Assembly (NCBI GenBank): GCA_900556745.1
Contig: USPU01000054.1
Coordinates: forward strand, 1-5,354
DNA length: 5,354 nt
Reading direction: 5' to 3'
DNA from: an uncultured Veillonellaceae bacterium
Lineage (GTDB): Bacteria > Bacillota > Negativicutes > Veillonellales > Negativicoccaceae
Shown here piece after piece: positions 1-4,920 of this stretch; position 1 is the first letter of the stretch; each line of letters begins with the position of its first letter. The translations under genes were made by a program, and so were the position numbers. The notes beneath the pieces were generated by a model. It saw only the letters and a program-made list of their open reading frames with translations, made no database searches and was not told the origin of the DNA.

Positions 1-55
1 CGATGGTACCAATATTAACGTGCGGTTTGCTGCGTTCAAAATGTGCTTTTGCCAT
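1..55 (-). CDS. tuf: Elongation factor Tu, N-terminal fragment (runs off left edge)
   Basis: Only the first 18 codons are visible, reading MAKAHFERSKPHVNIGTI. This is the diagnostic EF-Tu N-terminus that leads into the P-loop, which lies outside the window. EF-Tu is the cytoplasmic GTPase that carries aminoacyl-tRNA to the ribosome. The ATG at 53-55 is fixed by a strong Shine-Dalgarno AAAGGAGGA (66-74) ten bases upstream. The gene sits directly after a five-tRNA cluster, as tufB does in E. coli, but a terminator and a dedicated promoter lie in between. Firmicutes usually carry tuf in the rpsL-rpsG-fusA operon, so this may be a second copy; the window cannot show that. Confidence 0.95.
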   Translation of the reverse strand, partial: MAKAHFERSKPHVNIGTI

Positions 56-95
56 AGGGGTAATTTCCTCCTTTGAATAAAAAATAGCTATTCAT

Positions 96-124
96 ATTTT
101 AACGCAAAAAAACAATAACGGCAA
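96..124 (-). promoter_or_regulatory. Promoter of tuf
   Basis: The minus strand carries TTGCCG (-35, 119-124), a 17-base spacer, and TAAAAT (-10, 96-101), close to the sigma-70/sigma-A consensus. Transcription would start near position 89, giving a leader of about 33 bases before the tuf ATG. The promoter lies downstream of the terminator that follows tRNA-Met, so tuf can be expressed independently of the tRNA transcript. The -35 box overlaps a small inverted repeat (120-133). Confidence 0.7.
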
Positions 125-133
125 GGGTTTGCC
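120..133. repeat. Small inverted repeat over the tuf -35 box
   Basis: GGCAA-GGGT-TTGCC forms a 5-bp inverted repeat with a 4-base loop. It overlaps five of the six bases of the -35 hexamer of the tuf promoter. It could be an operator or simply a chance palindrome; nothing in the window identifies a cognate regulator. Confidence 0.35.
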
Positions 134-146
134 AATTTTATGTAAT

Positions 147-167
147 AAAAAAACCTCTCTGCAGAGG
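147..167 (-). terminator. Intrinsic terminator after the tRNA cluster
   Basis: On the minus strand CCTCT-GCAG-AGAGG forms a 5-bp stem (6 bp if the flanking A-T pair is included) with a tetraloop, immediately followed by seven T residues. It begins five bases after the CCA end of tRNA-Met(CAT). The position and the T-tract fit a rho-independent terminator that ends the tRNA transcript before the tuf promoter. The stem is short, so some read-through into tuf is possible. Confidence 0.75.
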
Positions 168-172
168 TATAG

Positions 173-249
173 TGGTGGCGGCGCAGGGATTTGAACCCCG
201 GACACTGCGGGTATGAACCGCATGCTCTAGCCAACTGAGCTACGCCGCC
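173..249 (-). tRNA. tRNA-Met (CAT), elongator
   Basis: A 77-base cloverleaf with acceptor GGCGGCG/CGCCGCC, discriminator A and an encoded CCA (173-175). The anticodon stem is TGCGG/CCGCA and the loop TTCATAC, giving anticodon CAT. The fully paired G1-C72 and the absence of three consecutive G-C pairs next to the loop exclude an initiator tRNA. The 32-38 loop differs from the CTCATAA loop common in lysidine-modified tRNA-Ile2, so an elongator methionine tRNA is the best call. It is the last gene of the cluster, four bases after tRNA-Thr(GGT). Confidence 0.92.
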
Positions 250-253
250 ATGC

Positions 254-329
254 TGGAGCTGATGACCGGGATTGAACCGGTGACCTTATCCTTACCAAGG
301 ATACGCTCTACCGACTGAGCTACATCAGC
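254..329 (-). tRNA. tRNA-Thr (GGT)
   Basis: A 76-base cloverleaf. The acceptor is GCTGATG/CATCAGC with discriminator T and encoded CCA (254-256). The anticodon arm is TATCC-TTGGTAA-GGATA, anticodon GGT, reading ACC and ACU threonine codons. The T-arm GTTCAATC is standard. The D-arm and part of the acceptor resemble the tRNA-Thr(TGT) gene at the other end of the cluster, suggesting the two are related. Confidence 0.95.
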
Positions 330-368
330 TTATCCTTTGGCAATTTATCTGAAAGGAATTAGATGACT

Positions 369-444
<76 letters not shown>

Positions 445-452
445 ATGTTCAA

Positions 453-538
453 TGGTGGAGGGAGAAGGATTCGAACCTTCGAAGGCAATAGCCGGCAGAT
501 TTACAGTCTGCTCCCTTTGGCCGCTCGGGAATCCCTCC
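453..538 (-). tRNA. tRNA-Tyr (GTA)
   Basis: An 86-base class II tRNA with the long variable arm typical of bacterial tRNA-Tyr. The acceptor is GGAGGGA/TCCCTCC, discriminator A, and CCA is encoded (453-455). The anticodon arm GCAGA-CTGTAAA-TCTGC gives anticodon GTA, reading UAU and UAC. It is the second gene of the cluster, nine bases after tRNA-Thr(TGT). Confidence 0.95.
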
Positions 539-547
539 ATGCAATGC

Positions 548-623
548 TGGAGCTGGCGATAGGACTTGAACCCACAACCTACTGATTACAAATCAGTTGC
601 TCTACCGATTGAGCTACGCCAGC
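548..623 (-). tRNA. tRNA-Thr (TGT)
   Basis: A 76-base cloverleaf with acceptor GCTGGCG/CGCCAGC, discriminator T and encoded CCA (548-550). The anticodon arm ACTGA-TTTGTAA-TCAGT gives anticodon TGT. The T-stem contains G-U pairs (GTGGG/CCTAT) but is complete. It is the first gene of the cluster, about 13 bases after the predicted transcription start. Threonine tRNAs with U34 belong to the class that receives ho5U/mo5U through TrhP and TrmR, both encoded just upstream. Confidence 0.95.
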
Positions 624-642
624 ATGCGTCATAACAAAATTA

Positions 643-671
643 ATTATACTGATGCGGCCGGGTCTTGTCAA
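643..671 (-). promoter_or_regulatory. Consensus promoter of the tRNA cluster
   Basis: The minus strand has a perfect TTGACA (-35, 666-671), a 17-base spacer and a perfect TATAAT (-10, 643-648). Both hexamers and the spacing match the sigma-A optimum, as expected for a strong stable-RNA promoter. Transcription would start near 636. The region between it and the upstream gene (672-736) shows no clear terminator, so transcripts of the upstream operon may also run into the tRNAs. Confidence 0.9.
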
Positions 672-736
672 GTGCTTCTTTCCTTGCTCCTTTGTTTTGC
701 TGACTTTCATAGTCTAACATAATTTTTTCGTTTTGG

Positions 737-970
737 CTACTCTTTTTTGACAAAATCTTCAGGGCATTCTGCGATCTGAAGCGGAATTGTAAGCGACTGC
801 AAAACAGCGCAAACATCCGCTTTTGTATCCTCGGTCGCGCGAACACGAGCGATCCCCATGCGGGGATCGACGGTTGTCACCACACCTAAATATTCGTACC
901 CTTCCAAAATACGCACAACATGCGTAATATAGCGACGTTCTGTTTGAAAGTACACTTCGCCCTCACGCAT
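737..970 (-). CDS. Small DUF4911-like protein, function unknown
   Basis: A 77-residue soluble protein with no signal peptide, membrane segment or cysteine-pair motif. Recognisable stretches are an N-terminal strand and helix (RRYITHVVRILEGYEYLG) followed by VVTTVDPRMGIARVRA and a C-terminal helix and strand. From memory this resembles DUF4911 proteins of Clostridia and Negativicutes. The inferred strand-helix-strand-strand-helix-strand order would suit a small ferredoxin-like or ACT-like fold. The start is well supported: GGAGG (978-982) lies seven bases before the ATG, inside the trhP 3' end, and the genes overlap by eight bases. It is the last gene of the mltG operon, so translation is probably coupled to trhP. 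No function should be assumed. Confidence 0.85.
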   Translation of the reverse strand: MREGEVYFQTERRYITHVVRILEGYEYLGVVTTVDPRMGIARVRATEDTKADVCAVLQSLTIPLQIAECPEDFVKKE

Positions 971-2189
971 GGATTTTCCTCCGCATCAGACTGTGTTTAG
1001 TGACCGCTTGCTGCATCGGCAGACGTACGAGCATCCGCGGATGCGGCGCTCGGGAAATGGCTTCTCCTTCCTCATCGGTCATCTGTTCAATTTTCTGCGT
1101 AAATACATTTCCTGCCGGCGTGCGAAACTCAACGACTTCACCGACCGCGAAATGATTGCGCTGCTCGATGAGAGCTGTTTGGGTTGCCTCATCGTATTCC
1201 AAAACCAAGCCGATAAATTCATGGCTTTGCACGTTACTCGAGCTGCCGTAAATTTGATCCTGTTCACTCGGGCGTCCCACAGCAAAACCGGTGGTATACG
1301 GTCGATGCGAAATTTTTTCCAGCTCCTGATACCACTCCGGACGTACGTAGTAGTCGTCGCCCTCCCGCAAATACGCATCTAGCGCACTTCGATAAACGCC
1401 GGTCACAGTGGCCACATAATGAGCGCTTTTCATGCGACCCTCGATTTTAAAGCTGGTGATCCCCGCTTCCGCCATCTTCGGGATCAGCGGCAATAAGCAC
1501 AAGTCTTTGGAATTAAAAATATACGTTCCGCGTTCGTCTTCTTCGACGGGCCAATATTCACCCGGTCGTGCTTCTTCTACCACACGATATTTGTAGCGGC
1601 AAGCCTGAATGCATTCGCCGCGATTAGAGTCACGGGTTTCTGAAAAATAGTTGCTCAAAAGGCATCGCCCCGAATAGGAAATGCACATCGCGCCGTGTAC
1701 AAAACTTTCGATTTCAACACCTGTTTTTTCGTGAATTTCCTTCGTTTCATCAAGGGACAGCTCTCTCGCCAGTACAATGCGACTCGCTCCCTGCTGCTGC
1801 CAGAAACGCGCCGCCGACCAATTCGTAGTATTTGCCTGCGTAGAAACATGTAGTTCTGTATGCGGCGCATATTCTTTCGCCAGCATAAAAACTCCCGGAT
1901 CGGAAATGATCAGCGCATCCCCCCCGAGCTGATCCAAGCTTTTCAAATAGTCAGGCAATTCCGGTAAATCCCGGTTATGCGCCATGATGTTCACCGTGAC
2001 ATATACTTTTTTACCGCGTTCATGGGCAAATTGAATACCTTCCGCCATTTCAGCAGTATCAAAATTACCGCCATACGCGCGCAAACCGAATGCCTTACCG
2101 CCTAAGTATACGGCATCGGCTCCATACTCAATAGCGAATTTAAGCTTTTCCAAATTGCCGGCCGGTGCCAGCAGTTCCAATGGTTTCAT
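963..2189 (-). CDS. trhP: U32 family protein, probable tRNA U34 hydroxylase TrhP
   Basis: A 408-residue protein of the peptidase U32 family. The N-terminal TIM-barrel starts with LELLAPAGNLEKLKFAI and GADAVYLGG. The U32 signature (E-x-F-x2-G-A-M-C ... S-G-x-C-L-L-S) spans residues 161-179. Cysteines 169, 176, 193 and 197 are candidates for iron-sulfur ligands, and NSKDLCLL (226-233) and FKIEGRMKS (247-255) are typical of the family. A beta-rich C-terminal domain follows. Despite the 'peptidase' name, relatives YegQ (E. coli) and YrrN/YrrO (B. subtilis) are established in prephenate-dependent hydroxylation of U34 in tRNA to ho5U. Neighbour trmR supplies the next step. The gene starts nine bases after trmR. 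Collagenase-like annotation would be a legacy label. The length resembles the longer YrrO-type protein; the precise substrate is inferred. Confidence 0.9.
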   Translation of the reverse strand: MKPLELLAPAGNLEKLKFAIEYGADAVYLGGKAFGLRAYGGNFDTAEMAEGIQFAHERGKKVYVTVNIMAHNRDLPELPDYLKSLDQLGGDALIISDPGVFMLAKEYAPHTELHVSTQANTTNWSAARFWQQQGASRIVLARELSLDETKEIHEKTGVEIESFVHGAMCISYSGRCLLSNYFSETRDSNRGECIQACRYKYRVVEEARPGEYWPVEEDERGTYIFNSKDLCLLPLIPKMAEAGITSFKIEGRMKSAHYVATVTGVYRSALDAYLREGDDYYVRPEWYQELEKISHRPYTTGFAVGRPSEQDQIYGSSSNVQSHEFIGLVLEYDEATQTALIEQRNHFAVGEVVEFRTPAGNVFTQKIEQMTDEEGEAISRAPHPRMLVRLPMQQAVTKHSLMRRKIHA

Positions 2190-2198
2190 ACTATGCTT

Positions 2199-2798
2199 CT
2201 ATCCCTTTCGTCGGGCGACGGCAAAACCATCCCCTGTTTCATATATCTTCGTCGTAAAATAACGCGGATCTTTCAAATACGCAAGAAAAGCGCGCATGCG
2301 ATGTGCAATCGTTCGCATGCGCCGCGGTACATCGCTATCGTCAGCACATACATAACCGCGAAATAAAACGTTATCCGCTAAAATAGTCGCATTTTTTTGC
2401 AGGAGCGGTTCCGCTAAACGCAAATGCTCCAAGTAGTGACCTTTGGACCCGTCAATGTACAGCAGATCAAACGGTCCTTTGATTTCCCGCAACGCCTCTT
2501 CCGCAGTCGCCGACACCACCGTCACTCGATTCTCTACGCCTGCTTGTCGCATTCGTTTCCTTGCTTCCCGATACCGCGGAGCAAACGGCTCAATAGTAAC
2601 GATCTCCGCCTGCGGCAATAGCGTCGCCATCAAAAGTGCCGAGTAACCGATCCCCGTGCCGATTTCTAAAATCCGACGCGGAGCCGTCGCGAGTACGGCC
2701 GAACGAAATAAATCTTCTTCGCTCTTACGAATTTGCGGTATACGAATATCGTCTCCATAGCGGCGCAAAGCTCTGACTTGATTATTGAGATGCGGCAT
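2199..2798 (-). CDS. trmR: SAM-dependent O-methyltransferase, probable tRNA ho5U methyltransferase TrmR
   Basis: A 199-residue class I methyltransferase of the caffeoyl-CoA/catechol O-methyltransferase type. Motif I is LEIGTGIGYS (residues 44-53), the acidic ribose-binding residue is E70 in VTIE, and metal-ligand candidates are D116 (LLYIDGSKGHY) and D142-N143 (ADNVL). In B. subtilis the equivalent YrrM (TrmR) converts ho5U34 to mo5U34 in tRNA and sits between mltG and the U32 genes, exactly as here. The start is uncertain: the ATG at 2796-2798 overlaps mltG by 17 bases and has no clear Shine-Dalgarno, while in-frame ATGs at 2819 and 2828 are alternatives. The open frame extends further upstream only as a shadow inside mltG. 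Translation is probably coupled to mltG. Confidence 0.85.
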   Translation of the reverse strand: MPHLNNQVRALRRYGDDIRIPQIRKSEEDLFRSAVLATAPRRILEIGTGIGYSALLMATLLPQAEIVTIEPFAPRYREARKRMRQAGVENRVTVVSATAEEALREIKGPFDLLYIDGSKGHYLEHLRLAEPLLQKNATILADNVLFRGYVCADDSDVPRRMRTIAHRMRAFLAYLKDPRYFTTKIYETGDGFAVARRKG

Positions 2799-3771
2799 AT
2801 CGGTCGATATTGGCTTCATGTTCTTCATATGTCTTGGCAAAATGGTGATATCCTTTAGCGTCCGCCACAAAATACAAATATTCGGTAGTCGGTGCATGCA
2901 ATACCGCATCCATCGCCGCTTTGCCGGGGGCCGCCACCGGTCCCGGCGGCAATCCCTTATGCAAATAGGTATTATACGGTGAAGGAATTTGCGTATCGGC
3001 AATACTTAAAACCGGTTTCGGTTCTCCTAAAATATACTGGATGCTTGCGCAAGATTGGAGAGGCATACCGATCGCCAAGCGCTTCTTGAACACTGCGGCA
3101 ATCGTATAGCGATCATCCTCATACATGGCTTCCTTTTCCACCAGGGACGCCAATGTGATGAAGTCATGCAGACTGAATCCCTGCGCAGTGATTTCTTGCC
3201 GCAATTCGGGTGTCAGTTGCTTTTGCATTTCTCGATTCATATGCGCGATGATATCATTGACCGATGCACCGTCCGGAACATCATACGTAGAAGGAAACAA
3301 AAATCCTTCTACCGGATAGTCGGTAGCTCGTGTGCTCTGCATATCTGCAGGCAAACTATAAACCTTCGCCGCCTCTAAGAAATCATGCTTCTTAGCGATA
3401 CCCAACCGATCCAGTCGTTTCGCAATTTGCGACACGGTGAATCCTTCCGGGATCACCACCTGCCGAGCAGCGGGTCGTCCGTCACGCAAGGCGGCGATTA
3501 CGGCCGGCATCGACATGTTCGTCATGAGATCATAATGCCCTTCTTGGAGCTTATCGACGTTCCCGCTCAAGTATAGTGCGGCACGAAAGATATGCGGATT
3601 CCAAATGATATTTTTATCCGCAAGGATTTGGGCTATTTCCGCTCCCGTTTGCGCCGCCTCGATCCGTACCGTTACAGGCTTGCTTTGTACCAACGGATTT
3701 TTACCGTAAAGCAGAGCGCCTCCTGCGACGAGTAGAACAAACAGTATTGAAATACTGATTATTTTCTTCAT
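2782..3771 (-). CDS. mltG: Endolytic murein transglycosylase MltG (YceG-like)
   Basis: A 329-residue protein with one N-terminal membrane anchor (about residues 4-22) and an extracytoplasmic YceG domain. Landmarks are the LysM-like part with EGHYDL (77-82), VVIPEGFTVSQIA (105-117), EGFLFPSTY (155-163), the catalytic-glutamate motif LASLVEKEA (207-215), and SPYNTYLHKGLPPGPVAAPG (264-283). MltG cleaves nascent glycan strands at the membrane and so limits peptidoglycan chain length. The length is normal for the family. The ATG is preceded by GAGGT (3776-3780), slightly close to the start. It is the first gene of an operon with trmR, trhP and the DUF4911-like gene, driven by an extended -10 promoter just upstream. 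Confidence 0.96.
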   Translation of the reverse strand: MKKIISISILFVLLVAGGALLYGKNPLVQSKPVTVRIEAAQTGAEIAQILADKNIIWNPHIFRAALYLSGNVDKLQEGHYDLMTNMSMPAVIAALRDGRPAARQVVIPEGFTVSQIAKRLDRLGIAKKHDFLEAAKVYSLPADMQSTRATDYPVEGFLFPSTYDVPDGASVNDIIAHMNREMQKQLTPELRQEITAQGFSLHDFITLASLVEKEAMYEDDRYTIAAVFKKRLAIGMPLQSCASIQYILGEPKPVLSIADTQIPSPYNTYLHKGLPPGPVAAPGKAAMDAVLHAPTTEYLYFVADAKGYHHFAKTYEEHEANIDRYAASQ

Positions 3772-3789
3772 ATATACCTCAATGCGTTC

Positions 3790-3829
3790 ATTTTAAAGTT
3801 GTTTTTTATTATAGCATATCCTTTAAAAT
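3790..3829. repeat. Inverted repeat flanking the mltG -10 box
   Basis: ATTTTAAAG (3790-3798) and CTTTAAAAT (3821-3829) are perfect 9-bp inverted copies separated by 22 bases. The -10 hexamer of the mltG promoter lies between them. The layout could be a dimeric repressor site around the transcription start, or an AT-rich coincidence. It is unlike a terminator, because the loop is long and the stem has almost no G-C. Confidence 0.35.
3808..3816 (-). promoter_or_regulatory. Extended -10 promoter of the mltG-trmR-trhP operon
   Basis: The minus strand reads TGC-TATAAT: a perfect -10 hexamer (3808-3813) with the TG dinucleotide of an extended -10 (3815-3816). No good -35 is found at 16-18 bases, but extended -10 promoters do not need one. 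A TTGAAA sits about 21 bases upstream, too far for normal spacing. The predicted start near 3801 leaves about 30 bases of leader to the mltG ATG. This suggests the operon is transcribed separately from the radical SAM gene upstream. Confidence 0.75.
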
Positions 3830-3845
3830 ACTCTTTTCAATCTTG

Positions 3846-4892
3846 TCATTGACAGTACAATGGCGATTCCAACCGCCATTGGTATGTTTGCGTTGCGGTG
3901 GTAAAAGAGACTGTTCCCGGCGGCATGTCAACAGATTCCCGCCAAGTAATCGGACCGGCGTATTTTTCTTGGTATTTTTTGATATTGGCATTTTTGTGTC
4001 CGCGCACTTTACTGGCGTCACGTGTTGAGTAAGTGATTGTCACCGGCCCGCGCGCCTGTCGGAAACCTTTTTTAAGTTCCTGCGCATACGATCGCGCGAT
4101 GGTCAACTCTCCCAACGCCGGATGGTACGGTCCCGCGACATACGCAGCATGCGAATCCAGATCTTGCGTCGCCTGCAAACCGATCCGAATGACAGGAATA
4201 TTATGCTTTGCCAGATAACGTCTCCACCATGCACCCACCAAGATCGCCTGTGCAAGCGTTAAAGGCTGATAATCGCCGTTACGATATTGTCGTTCCAGCA
4301 ATGTATCACGCAGCACTAACGCCGGATAAATTCGTACAAAATCGGGGGTCAGAGCGACCGTTGCCCGAATGGTCTTGCGCAATGTCGCAAAGGTTTCGCC
4401 ATAAAGACCGGGCAAAAGCTGTATACCTACCTGCATACCGCCTTCGCGAAGAATTTCTACCGCTTTTACTACCACCGCACTGCGATGGCCGCGATGGGCC
4501 TGCCATAAAACGCTGTCATCTAAACTTTGCACACCGAGCTCTACCGTACGTACGCCGTGCGCATATAAAAAAGCGGTATTTTCACCACTAATACAGTCCG
4601 GTCGCGTAGAGAGGCGCAATGCAGCCACATCACCTTTTTCCCATGCATATTTGGCCGGCGCGAGCAGTGCCCGCTGCCGCTCTTCACTGAGCGCGGTAAA
4701 AGAGCCGCCGTAGAACGCCACTTGCCAGCGGTACGGTCGCGTCGTTGAAGCAAGATATTCCGCAATCGTTTTCGCGACCATAGCCGGCGTAGTACGCTCT
4801 GTCTGTGCCGTCAATTTCCACTGGTTGCAAAAACTGCAACGATACGGACAACCGTCATGCGGAATAAAGATGGGAATAATCGCTTCTCTCAT
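3846..4892 (-). CDS. Elp3-like radical SAM protein, function unknown
   Basis: A 348-residue cytoplasmic radical SAM protein. The cluster motif CPYRCSFC (C15, C19, C22) has the canonical CxxxCxxC spacing for the [4Fe-4S] cluster. It is followed by the SAM-binding YGGSF (61-65), VELGVQSLDD (117-126), HRGHRSAVVVKAV (133-145) and the C-terminal IPVIRIGLQ (232-240) and VAGPYHPALGEL (252-263). These features fit the Elp3-related group found next to rnc in many Firmicutes, but the acetyltransferase domain of true Elp3 is absent. The ATG at 4890-4892 is preferred because homologues start just before IIPIFIPH. An in-frame ATG at 4928 would add 12 poor residues overlapping rnc. No adjacent Shine-Dalgarno precedes 4892; a terminator-like hairpin occupies that space. 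Substrate unknown; a tRNA role is only an inference from context. Confidence 0.88.
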   Translation of the reverse strand: MREAIIPIFIPHDGCPYRCSFCNQWKLTAQTERTTPAMVAKTIAEYLASTTRPYRWQVAFYGGSFTALSEERQRALLAPAKYAWEKGDVAALRLSTRPDCISGENTAFLYAHGVRTVELGVQSLDDSVLWQAHRGHRSAVVVKAVEILREGGMQVGIQLLPGLYGETFATLRKTIRATVALTPDFVRIYPALVLRDTLLERQYRNGDYQPLTLAQAILVGAWWRRYLAKHNIPVIRIGLQATQDLDSHAAYVAGPYHPALGELTIARSYAQELKKGFRQARGPVTITYSTRDASKVRGHKNANIKKYQEKYAGPITWRESVDMPPGTVSFTTATQTYQWRLESPLYCQ

Positions 4893-4895
4893 TGT

Positions 4896-4920
4896 AAAAA
4901 AAGCGCGGTCATGACCGCGC
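4896..4920 (-). terminator. Terminator-like hairpin across the rnc stop codon
   Basis: A perfect 18-bp palindrome GCGCGGTCATGACCGCGC (4903-4920) can fold into a 7-bp G-C rich stem with a CATG loop, and it is followed by seven T residues (4896-4902). This is a classic intrinsic terminator. The rnc stop codon TGA (4909-4911) lies within the hairpin, and the radical SAM ATG lies three bases past the T-tract. It may partly separate rnc from the downstream gene. A ribosome finishing rnc would cover the hairpin, so termination could depend on translation. Confidence 0.8.

Noticed and set aside
83..92. AATAGCTATT palindrome in the tuf leader
   Set aside because: It is only 10 bp, AT-rich and unlike any known leader control element; probably chance.
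640..720. 26-codon open frame (MLDYESQQ...) between the DUF4911-like gene and the tRNAs
   Set aside because: There is no Shine-Dalgarno before the ATG, no recognisable protein, and its 3' end is the -35/-10 region of the tRNA promoter.
969..1382. 137-codon plus-strand open frame
   Set aside because: It is antisense to the well-supported trhP gene, has no ribosome-binding site and no recognisable motif.
2199..3002. 267-residue version of the methyltransferase starting at 3002
   Set aside because: The first 68 residues are an out-of-frame reading of mltG, rich in Arg/Cys/Trp and unlike the family. The methyltransferase begins near 2798-2828.
3845..3855. TGTCA-A-TGACA inverted repeat at the radical SAM stop codon
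   Set aside because: The loop would be a single base and no T-tract follows, so it cannot act as a terminator hairpin.
4208..4591. 127-codon plus-strand open frame
   Set aside because: It is a shadow on the opposite strand of the radical SAM gene, with no protein motif or ribosome-binding site.
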